Source: Erysipelotrichaceae bacterium
GTDB taxonomy: Bacteria; Bacillota_I; Bacilli_A; Erysipelotrichales; Erysipelotrichaceae
Assembly (NCBI GenBank): GCA_021442745.1
Contig: JABUSI010000205.1
Span: forward strand, 1 to 6,513
Direction of reading: 5' to 3'
Length of the DNA stretch: 6,513 bases
The position numbers and the translations under genes are program-made. Under the pieces are notes generated by a model that searched no databases, was not told the origin of the DNA, and saw only the letters and a program-made list of their open reading frames with translations. Positions 1 through 5,539 of this stretch are shown here, piece by piece (position 1 is the stretch's first letter; every line of letters begins with the position of its first letter).

Positions 1-882
1 GTCGATCCGCCGGCAGAATGTACCGTAACCGTGGATTACGACAACGGTGACGGGGCAAAGATTACGGTGGATTACGGCACGGTGATTTCCGAAGATACAT
101 TTACAAATATGCTGGAAGTGTATTGCATCAAAGACGGTGCTATCTTTGAAGGCTGGACGTGTGAGGGACAACCGTTTGACAAGACGACAAAGATTACAAG
201 CGATATCACCATCAAAGCGGTATATACCGATTATCTGCAGTTGCTTGCGTCAAAAAGATGGTCCGGGTATTATCCGGGACCGGATGGTGTGGTGTACAAG
301 TTCGGCAGCTGGGCACTGAACACCGAAGAAAAGAAACTGGTTCACAGCATGTATGCATCGGATTTCTGGGAAATTTTTGAATATTCCTACATTACGGCGG
401 AAAAGTCGAAGGATTCCGATGACGTTCTGATTACTATTACGCTGAAAGATGGTACAACGGAAACGGTAACGTACTGCCAGCCGAACAAAGCTATTGCATC
501 GGATTACATTCTCCGTTCCTACAGTGACATATTCGCTGAAATCTACTATCCGGATGAACAACTGACATCGCAGCAGCTGATGGATTATCTGGATATCGGG
601 GAAGCGTGGTTCTCCATGACAAACTACAACGTCGGACCGGATCTGGTATTTGATAAGGATAACAATACCATCGAATTCCGTTATCCGGACGGTAAAACGG
701 AAACGTATGAAATTACCGGCGTGCAGGCATGGAACTTCTTTACGTATACGTTTGACTGCAAGGATTCTTCCGGTAATGAATGCTGGTTTGAGTTTGGGTT
801 CAACCAGTGGGAACCGCACTATTTCAATATTTATCTGGACGGTTACTTCGAGCAATATACTTCTGAAAAGTATCAGAAATAA
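1..882 (+). CDS. C-terminal part of a surface or secreted protein with an InlB B-type (Listeria-Bacteroides) repeat
   Basis: The frame is open to the left window edge, so this is the last 293 residues of a longer protein; the GTG at 31 is an internal valine, not a convincing start, and has no ribosome binding site. Residues about 8-75 of the fragment fit one Listeria-Bacteroides repeat: a VTVDYDNGDG opening strand, a central FEGW followed by a turn, and a closing ITSDITIKAVYT strand. Such repeats are known in extracellular, often multi-repeat proteins of Gram-positive bacteria. The remaining 215 or so residues are rich in Tyr, Phe, Trp, Asp and Glu, with no transmembrane helix, LPXTG motif or basic tail at the C-terminus. 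If the protein is anchored, the anchor must be N-terminal (for example a lipobox) and lies outside the window. Two stretches (KDGTTETVTY near 445-474 and PDGKTETYEI near 685-714) look alike and hint at an internal duplication. Extracellular location is inferred from the repeat; the function is unknown. A terminator follows directly, so this gene is not part of the rpsF operon. Confidence 0.82.
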   Translation, partial: VDPPAECTVTVDYDNGDGAKITVDYGTVISEDTFTNMLEVYCIKDGAIFEGWTCEGQPFDKTTKITSDITIKAVYTDYLQLLASKRWSGYYPGPDGVVYKFGSWALNTEEKKLVHSMYASDFWEIFEYSYITAEKSKDSDDVLITITLKDGTTETVTYCQPNKAIASDYILRSYSDIFAEIYYPDEQLTSQQLMDYLDIGEAWFSMTNYNVGPDLVFDKDNNTIEFRYPDGKTETYEITGVQAWNFFTYTFDCKDSSGNECWFEFGFNQWEPHYFNIYLDGYFEQYTSEKYQK

Positions 883-891
883 ACAGAATAC

Positions 892-930
892 AAGAGGTTA
901 TGAACGAAATCATAATCTCTTTTACATTTT
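892..930 (+). terminator. Rho-independent terminator of the surface-protein gene
   Basis: An 11-bp stem pairs 893-903 with 910-920 (one G-U at 897/916), closed by a six-base loop (904-909). An additional A-T pair is possible at 892/921. The 3' arm runs into TTTT (920-923) and then a further T-rich stretch to 930. It begins about 10 bases after the stop codon at 880-882. The stem has few G-C pairs but its position and T-tract are typical. Confidence 0.8.
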
Positions 931-977
931 CCGGATTATTTTTTAAGGAATCTTTAAAATGCGGACAATAGTAACAG

Positions 978-993
978 TGAAAGGGAACTTTCA
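978..993. repeat. Perfect short inverted repeat upstream of the rpsF promoter
   Basis: TGAAAG (978-983) and CTTTCA (988-993) are perfect complements separated by GGAA. The element sits about 12 bases upstream of the -35 hexamer. It could be a small operator or a chance hairpin; nothing else in the sequence separates these. Confidence 0.35.
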
Positions 994-1005
994 GGCAAAT
1001 AATCG

Positions 1006-1034
1006 TTGCAAAGATACCGATAACACTGTATAAT
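1006..1034 (+). promoter_or_regulatory. Sigma-A-type promoter of rpsF-ssb-rpsR
   Basis: A consensus -10 box TATAAT (1029-1034) is preceded at exactly 17 bases by TTGCAA (1006-1011), a 4/6 match to TTGACA. Transcription would be expected to start near 1040-1042, giving an untranslated leader of about 75 nt before the rpsF ATG. It is the only strong promoter I see in the window and lies downstream of the terminator that isolates the previous gene. Confidence 0.8.
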
Positions 1035-1040
1035 CTAACC

Positions 1041-1114
1041 TACGGGTAGATATACCTAAAGTATGTTTCCCCCTTGGCTGAAAAGCCCAACAGACCATAA
1101 GGAGGTGTAAGGAA
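1041..1114 (+). promoter_or_regulatory. Structured rpsF 5' leader, candidate S6:S18 autoregulatory element
   Basis: Three nested helices can be drawn. P1 pairs 1051-1057 with 1103-1109 (7 bp, one G-U) and covers most of the Shine-Dalgarno at 1099-1107. P2 pairs 1062-1064 with 1097-1099 and 1065-1068 with 1092-1095, leaving C1096 bulged. P3 pairs 1074-1079 with 1084-1090, has one bulged C at 1088, and is capped by a GAAA tetraloop (1080-1083). A run of five Cs (1069-1073) sits opposite a single C between P2 and P3. The left arm of P1 can instead pair upstream (1045-1048 with 1053-1056), which would free the ribosome binding site. In many bacteria rpsF leaders bind the S6:S18 complex and repress their own operon. 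The helices are read by eye; assignment to that family rests on position and SD occlusion, since I did not match the conserved family nucleotides. Confidence 0.6.
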
Positions 1115-1411
1115 ATGAGACAATACGAAGTAATGTACATCCTGAACGCAAACTTGGAAGAAGCTGCCAGAAACGAAGTTATCAATTCTCTGCATGCTAT
1201 TTTGACCACAAACGGTGGCGAAATTGAAAATGTTGACGAATGGGGTCTTCGCGAATTCGCTTATGAAATCGATGGCATGAAGAAAGGTTACTATGTAGTA
1301 ACAACTTTCAAGTCTGACGCTGCTAACGTTGCTGAATTCGAACGTGTAGCCAGAATCAATGACAGTGTGATTCGTACAATGATGTTGTGCCTGGAAGACG
1401 TAAAGAAATAG
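1115..1411 (+). CDS. rpsF: 30S ribosomal protein S6
   Basis: This 98-residue protein has the usual S6 length and is colinear with the family throughout. It opens with RQYEVMYIL, has a middle block (residues about 40-65) with a WGLREFAYEIDGMKKGYY-like strand pair, and contains a typical ARINDSVIRTMM stretch near the end. S6 binds 16S rRNA in the central domain of the small subunit as a heterodimer with S18, whose gene is two positions downstream. The start is set by a strong AAGGAGGTG (1099-1107) seven bases before the ATG. There is no long acidic tail of the kind modified by RimK in Proteobacteria. Expression is probably controlled by the leader just upstream, through the S6:S18 complex. The ssb start lies 10 bases after the stop. 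Confidence 0.97.
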   Translation: MRQYEVMYILNANLEEAARNEVINSLHAILTTNGGEIENVDEWGLREFAYEIDGMKKGYYVVTTFKSDAANVAEFERVARINDSVIRTMMLCLEDVKK

Positions 1412-1421
1412 GTGAAATGTT

Positions 1422-1847
1422 ATGATTAATCGTGTAATTTTAGTTGGCCGTCTTACAGCGGATCCGGTATTGCGGAAAACGGGAACCGGAACGGCTGTCA
1501 CGTCGTTTACCATTGCGGTAAACCGTCGTGCGGTGAAAGGGCAGGAACAACCTGCCGACTTCATTCCTTGTGTTGCCTGGCAGAAAACGGCGGAAATCGT
1601 CGCACAGTATGCCCGTAAGGGAACGCAGGTCGGAGTTGACGGCAGAATTCAGACACGGAATTATGACGGGCAGGACGGAAAGAAAGTCTATGTCACGGAA
1701 GTTGTCGTAGATAATTTCTCATTGCTCGGCAGCAAGAACGGTACGACGGAAAGTCGTCCAAGTATGTCATACGAACCGAGTGAACCGGCGTATGATGATT
1801 TCGGAACTCCATCGCTTGACGTATCAAGTGATGATCTTCCGTTCTAA
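1422..1847 (+). CDS. ssb: Single-stranded DNA-binding protein
   Basis: The 141-residue protein consists of one OB fold followed by a short disordered linker and the SSB C-terminal tip. The OB fold (residues 1-104) begins MINRVILVGRLTADP and includes the conserved FIPCVAWQKTAE segment (residues 48-59) and the late strands around KKVYVTEVVVDNFSLL. The linker is about 30 residues, somewhat short for a Bacillota SSB. The tail ends DDLPF (137-141), the acidic-hydrophobic peptide that recruits replication and repair partners. SSB works as a tetramer coating single-stranded DNA at forks. Its ribosome binding site is weak (an AGGTG overlapping the rpsF stop), so translation may depend on coupling to rpsF. 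Its position between rpsF and rpsR is the standard Bacillota arrangement. Confidence 0.97.
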   Translation: MINRVILVGRLTADPVLRKTGTGTAVTSFTIAVNRRAVKGQEQPADFIPCVAWQKTAEIVAQYARKGTQVGVDGRIQTRNYDGQDGKKVYVTEVVVDNFSLLGSKNGTTESRPSMSYEPSEPAYDDFGTPSLDVSSDDLPF

Positions 1848-1865
1848 CGAAAGGAGTACAGAACA

Positions 1866-2096
1866 ATGGCATTCAAGAAACAAAGAATGGGCCGTAAGAA
1901 AGTATGTTATTTCACAAAGAATAACATCAAATACATTGACTATAAGGATGTTGAATTATTGAGAAGATATATCTCTTCCAATGGTAAGATCACTCCACGT
2001 CGTGTGACCGGCACAAGCGCTAAGTACCAACGTATGTTGGCTACGGCTATCAAGCGTGCACGTCAAATGGCTTTGTTGCCTTACGTAGCAGACTAA
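1866..2096 (+). CDS. rpsR: 30S ribosomal protein S18
   Basis: A 76-residue basic protein that matches S18 end to end: KVCYFTKNNIKYIDYKDVELL in the first half, then GKITPRRVTGTSAKYQR and IKRARQMALLPYV to the end. Only one cysteine (residue 14) is present, so this is the form lacking a complete zinc-binding set. S18 docks with S6 on the central domain of 16S rRNA and helps form the platform of the small subunit. An AAGGAG (1851-1856) lies nine bases before the ATG. It is the last gene before a strong terminator, so the promoter-proximal unit is rpsF-ssb-rpsR. Confidence 0.98.
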   Translation: MAFKKQRMGRKKVCYFTKNNIKYIDYKDVELLRRYISSNGKITPRRVTGTSAKYQRMLATAIKRARQMALLPYVAD

Positions 2097-2102
2097 TTTA
2101 TC

Positions 2103-2142
2103 AAAGCCTCCATATGTGAAGTATGGAGGTTTTGTTTGTTTT
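2103..2142 (+). terminator. Rho-independent terminator after rpsR
   Basis: An 8-bp perfect stem pairs CCTCCATA (2107-2114) with TATGGAGG (2122-2129) around a seven-base loop. It extends by G-U at 2106/2130 and three A-T pairs (2103-2105 with 2131-2133). A T-rich tail (2130-2142, interrupted by two Gs) follows. The next gene's ribosome binding site starts about eight bases after the tail, so the hairpin stands between two halves of what otherwise looks like one operon. Confidence 0.9.
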
Positions 2143-2149
2143 GTAAATA

Positions 2150-2166
2150 AAGGAGGAAACGATATG
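2150..2166 (+). promoter_or_regulatory. Ribosome binding site fixing the DUF2232 start
   Basis: AAGGAGG (2150-2156) lies seven bases before ATG 2164. The frame stays open upstream to a GTG at 2116, but that codon falls in the terminator loop, has no Shine-Dalgarno, and would add 16 residues encoded by the hairpin. ATG 2164 is therefore the start. Confidence 0.9.
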
Positions 2167-3141
2167 AACAATAACGTACGGAAATTAACCGAGGGTGCCA
2201 TGATGGTGGCTCTTGTTGGTATTGTGATGGTGCTGAACCGCCAGCTGGCAAATGCGCTGGACGTGTATCTGATGTGGATTCTGCCGTTTCCTGTTTTGAT
2301 TTACACGATTCGTTACGGTGTGAAGAATGCGGTGATTGTATCCGTCTGTTCGGTGATTGTCAGCTTTATGTTTTCTTTGCCGACGTCCATCTTTTATGTC
2401 GCTGCCAGCTGTGTAATCGGTCTGGTTTACGGGTATGGAATTGCGACTAAAAAGTCCAACGGATGGTTATTGGGAAATACCATTTTATGCAGTACCGTTG
2501 TAATGATTCTCACAACTTTTGTATTAGCGAAGATTTTTGGTTATAATTTAAGTGACGAGATAGCGCTTGTGGCGGATATGGCGAATAAAATGAACCTGTC
2601 CGTGGAACTGAACCTGATTAAAATCATTGCGATTATCAGCCTGTTCCTGTCCTGCGTGCTGGAAGGTTTCCTGATTCATATGCTGGCCTTCTTAATCTTG
2701 CGGAAATTAAAAATCGACTTCCCGCAGTTCAAACCGCTGCATCATTACCGGGCACCGAAGTGGCTGGGGTATCTCAGTATCCTGGTAATTATCGCAGGGT
2801 TTGTGACACCGTTTGTGTCTTTGCCGGAAATGGCAGAGGAAGTATTGTTCGGATTACGGGCAATCTGTCTGGCGGTGGATATTGCGGTAGGATATCTGGT
2901 ACTGGTAATCGGATATGCCGTACAGGGGAATAAAAAGGGTGTATTGTCATTGTTTGTAAGAGTTGGTCTGCTTACGGCTATCTGTTACGCATTGTCATCG
3001 TTTGGCCTGATTTCTTCTTCTGCCGTTCTGTTACCGGTCACCTTATTGTTGTACGTGCTGGTATTCATCGGAATACTGGATATGGTCAGTGACTTCCGTT
3101 CGGAAGTTATAAGGAGGTTCTCGAATGAGAAATCGTCTTGA
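2164..3141 (+). CDS. YybS-like polytopic membrane protein (DUF2232)
   Basis: A 325-residue integral membrane protein with roughly eight to ten hydrophobic spans (about residues 11-25, 33-49, 54-72, 76-93, 102-124, 150-178, 200-220, 232-254 and 262-306 in one or two passes) and a short basic C-terminus. The opening TEGAMMVAL stretch, the length, and the position directly before gdpP agree with the DUF2232 family, represented by YybS next to gdpP in Bacillus subtilis. The molecular function is not established. The overall shape recalls small-molecule transporter or ECF S-component-like proteins, but no binding motif is visible, so this is only a resemblance. The last 17 bases overlap the start of gdpP, which implies translational coupling and perhaps a functional link with c-di-AMP turnover. 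Transcription must come through the terminator just upstream or from a promoter I cannot see. Confidence 0.87.
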   Translation: MNNNVRKLTEGAMMVALVGIVMVLNRQLANALDVYLMWILPFPVLIYTIRYGVKNAVIVSVCSVIVSFMFSLPTSIFYVAASCVIGLVYGYGIATKKSNGWLLGNTILCSTVVMILTTFVLAKIFGYNLSDEIALVADMANKMNLSVELNLIKIIAIISLFLSCVLEGFLIHMLAFLILRKLKIDFPQFKPLHHYRAPKWLGYLSILVIIAGFVTPFVSLPEMAEEVLFGLRAICLAVDIAVGYLVLVIGYAVQGNKKGVLSLFVRVGLLTAICYALSSFGLISSSAVLLPVTLLLYVLVFIGILDMVSDFRSEVIRRFSNEKSS

Positions 3142-5104
3142 GAAAATACAGATTATCGGGTTTGGGATTATCTTAGCGGAAATTATCATTACCCTGTTGC
3201 TGGAATTCGGGTTTCAGGTACGCTTTGCGGCGACGATGATGATTATGGTTGCGGTAAACGGCGTGTATTTTGTCGTGGCATTTATCAAGAAGCATGATGA
3301 CGAAACGACCCGGCAGGAAACCATCAGGCAGTATCTGAATGAGTCTGCGGCGGAAGCGATTGATCTGGGAAGCATCGGTATTCTGATGTACGATGACAAT
3401 CACAACGTCGAATGGAACAGTGAACTGATGACGGAATGGGGACTGGATGCCGTCGGACAAAGCGTTACGATGTGGAAACCGGAAATCAATAAGATTTTCA
3501 CGGATGAGGAAGATTTCGTTTATGTACAGGAAAACGGACGGGAGTTTGAAGTCAGAAGAACGACGCACGGACAGGTGCTGTTCTTCAAGGACGTCACGGA
3601 ACTCCGTCAGCTGGAAGAACAGTATGAAAACGAAAAAGTGGTGTTCGGACTGATTCATCTGGATAACTACAGTGAAACCATTCAGTACGAAGACGAAACA
3701 AAGATTGCGAAAATCAATACGGAAGTCCGGCAGAGAGTACTGGACTGGTGCAAGAGTCACAATATGCTGGTACGGCGTGTACGGTCCGACCAGTTTGTGG
3801 TGGTTGTCAACGAATTGAATTTTGAACAGTGTGTCCGTTCCCGGTTTGATATTCTGGATGAAGTCCGGAAGAATGCGGAAAAGCTGGAAGTTGCGATTAC
3901 GTTGTCCATGGCGTTTGCGAAGGGCACGCCGGATTATCTGGAACTGGACAGTATGGTGAGTGATATGATGGAACTGGCCATGAACCGCGGCGGGGACCAG
4001 GTATGTGTAAAAGAACCGGGAGAAGAAGTAAAATTCTACGGTGGCAGTACGGAAGCGCAGGAAAAGCGCAGTCGTGTGCGGGTACGTGTTATGGCACAAT
4101 CCATCCGCAATATGATTGCCAAGGCGTCCAACGTCATTATTGTCGGACATAAGGAAATGGATTTTGACTGTTTCGGTGCGGCTTTGGGAATGGATGTGAT
4201 TTCCCAGTTATGCGGTGTTCCGGGTGTGATTGTCGCAAAGGATACGACAATCGAGTCCAAACTGAAACAGAATCTGTATACGTTCAGTGACGAACTGATG
4301 GAACGCCATCTGTTTGTGAACGAGGAAGAAGCGCTGGCTTTGCTGTCAGACGATACACTGGTGATTGCGGTAGACCATCACGTGATGAGTTTAAGCAACG
4401 GTGCGTCAATTCTGGAAAAGTCCAGACGGAATATGATTATTGACCATCACCGCCGGAAAAGTGAAGACGGGATCAGTGCTTCCCTGGTATATGTGGAAAC
4501 AAGTGCGTCCAGTGCGACTGAGCTGATTGTGGAACTTTTGCAGTATCAGCCGAACAAGAGCAAGGAAACGCTGACGAAACTGGAAGCGAATATTATGTTT
4601 GCGGGTATGGCCGTGGATACCAACCGGTTCCGTTCCCGCAGCGGAAGCCGTACCTTTGAGGCAGCAAGTGCTTTGCGGCAGTTCGGTGCGGATCCGATGG
4701 AAGTGGATGAAATGCTGAAGGATACGTATCAGGAATTTGAAGTCCGGACGAAGATTCTTTCCAACGTGGAAAAGGTCTTTGACGATTTCGTCATTGCACC
4801 GGTGAATGCCATTGTGAGCCGTACCTCATTGTCGAAGGCAGCGGATTATCTGTTGCAGGTACAGGGTATCAAGGCAGCGTTTGCGATTGGTATGATTGAC
4901 GATCATACAGCCGCCATCAGTGCCCGTTCCAACGGTGATGTCAACGTACAGGTTATTATGGAACGGATGAACGGAGGCGGGCATCTGACCCAGGCAGCTT
5001 TGCAGAGAGCGGACTGTACGGTGGATGATCTGAACAACGAATTGTATGACGTACTGGAAGAGTATGTAAAGGAGAATGAACATGAAAGTAATTCTGTTAA
5101 GTGA
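3125..5104 (+). CDS. gdpP: Cyclic-di-AMP phosphodiesterase GdpP (PAS, degenerate GGDEF, DHH-DHHA1)
   Basis: The 659-residue length and domain order match GdpP. Two N-terminal transmembrane helices (about 9-28 and 35-54) are followed by a degenerate PAS region (75-160) and a modified GGDEF domain (170-300), in which SDQF (221-224) stands where GGDEF would be. A DHH phosphoesterase domain (335-500) and a C-terminal DHHA1 domain (about 555-650, with GGGH at 617-620) complete it. Likely metal ligands are His342, Asp346 and Asp348 in GHKEMDFD, Asp417, the Asp440-His441-His442 motif, and Asp498 in AVDTN. GdpP hydrolyses c-di-AMP to 5'-pApA at the membrane and so influences osmolyte balance and cell-wall stress tolerance. 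The segment around Asp417 reads VDHHVMS, whereas GdpP proteins I remember have VDTHKPS. AAGGAGG (3111-3117) lies seven bases before the ATG. The gene overlaps DUF2232 by 17 bp and rplI by 23 bp. Confidence 0.95.
   Translation: MRNRLEKIQIIGFGIILAEIIITLLLEFGFQVRFAATMMIMVAVNGVYFVVAFIKKHDDETTRQETIRQYLNESAAEAIDLGSIGILMYDDNHNVEWNSELMTEWGLDAVGQSVTMWKPEINKIFTDEEDFVYVQENGREFEVRRTTHGQVLFFKDVTELRQLEEQYENEKVVFGLIHLDNYSETIQYEDETKIAKINTEVRQRVLDWCKSHNMLVRRVRSDQFVVVVNELNFEQCVRSRFDILDEVRKNAEKLEVAITLSMAFAKGTPDYLELDSMVSDMMELAMNRGGDQVCVKEPGEEVKFYGGSTEAQEKRSRVRVRVMAQSIRNMIAKASNVIIVGHKEMDFDCFGAALGMDVISQLCGVPGVIVAKDTTIESKLKQNLYTFSDELMERHLFVNEEEALALLSDDTLVIAVDHHVMSLSNGASILEKSRRNMIIDHHRRKSEDGISASLVYVETSASSATELIVELLQYQPNKSKETLTKLEANIMFAGMAVDTNRFRSRSGSRTFEAASALRQFGADPMEVDEMLKDTYQEFEVRTKILSNVEKVFDDFVIAPVNAIVSRTSLSKAADYLLQVQGIKAAFAIGMIDDHTAAISARSNGDVNVQVIMERMNGGGHLTQAALQRADCTVDDLNNELYDVLEEYVKENEHESNSVK
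5068..5084 (+). promoter_or_regulatory. Ribosome binding site choosing the second of two in-frame ATGs for rplI
   Basis: AAAGGAG (5068-5074) is followed by ATG at 5076 and ATG at 5082. The first is one base from the Shine-Dalgarno, too close for initiation; the second is seven bases away. L9 proteins begin MKVI, which is what the second ATG gives. The whole site lies inside the 3' end of gdpP. Confidence 0.88.
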
Positions 5105-5528
5105 TGTAAAGAAAGTCGGTAAGAAGGGCGAAATCGTTGACGTAGCGGACGGTTATGCCAGAAACTTCCTGATTGCCCGGAAACTGGCAGTACAGGCTAC
5201 GGATACCAGCAAGAAGATTCTGGATAACCAGAAGAAACAGGCTGCGGAAGAAGAAGCACAGGCAGTTGCCGAAGCCAAAGTGCTGAAAGAGCAGATTGAA
5301 AAGCTGGTGCTGGTATTTAAAATGAAGGTCGGTAAGGAAGGAAAGCCGTTCGGTACGGTTTCCACCAAACAGATTACCGAAGAATTGCAGAAGCGGTATC
5401 AGATTAAAGTGGATAAGCGGAAATTCGTGGATAACGAAAACCTGGGTACACTGGGATACCATGACGTAAAAGTGGAATTGCACAAAGGAGTTATTGCGAA
5501 CGTTCGCGTTCAGATGATTGAAGAATAG
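5082..5528 (+). CDS. rplI: 50S ribosomal protein L9
   Basis: A 148-residue protein with the two-domain L9 layout. The N-terminal rRNA-binding domain (residues 1-50) has the signature KKVGKKGEIVDVADGYARNFL. A long connecting helix rich in Ala, Glu and Lys (about 43-75) leads to a C-terminal domain (about 76-148) with the GKPFGTVSTKQI and NLGTLGYHDVKVELHKGV segments. L9 binds 23S rRNA near the L1 stalk and helps maintain reading-frame fidelity. The start at 5082 was chosen from Shine-Dalgarno spacing and family alignment. The gene overlaps the end of gdpP by 23 bp in another frame, which suggests coupled translation, and lies 11 bp ahead of dnaB. The gdpP-rplI-dnaB order is common in Bacillota. 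Confidence 0.97.
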   Translation: MKVILLSDVKKVGKKGEIVDVADGYARNFLIARKLAVQATDTSKKILDNQKKQAAEEEAQAVAEAKVLKEQIEKLVLVFKMKVGKEGKPFGTVSTKQITEELQKRYQIKVDKRKFVDNENLGTLGYHDVKVELHKGVIANVRVQMIEE

Positions 5529-5539
5529 GAGGTGTCGGT

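Noticed and set aside
1063..1110. A 15-codon upstream ORF (ATG to TAA) inside the rpsF leader, ending over the Shine-Dalgarno
   Set aside because: It has no ribosome binding site of its own and overlaps the proposed helices; the frame is likely accidental.
1040..1564. A 174-codon minus-strand frame across rpsF and ssb
   Set aside because: It crosses the promoter-proximal leader and two conserved genes; its composition is that of a frame shadow.
2070..2100. A possible promoter in the 3' end of rpsR (TTGTTG followed by TAATTT)
   Set aside because: The spacing is about 15 bases and the -10 match is poor; transcripts from it would also have to cross the terminator at 2103-2142.
2116..2163. A GTG start giving DUF2232 16 extra N-terminal residues
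   Set aside because: The codons lie in the terminator hairpin, no Shine-Dalgarno precedes the GTG, and a strong site fits ATG 2164.
3173..4150. A 325-codon open frame on the minus strand opposite gdpP
   Set aside because: It lies wholly antisense to a clearly conserved gene, is rich in His, Arg and Phe as expected from a reversed coding frame, and matches no protein family I know.
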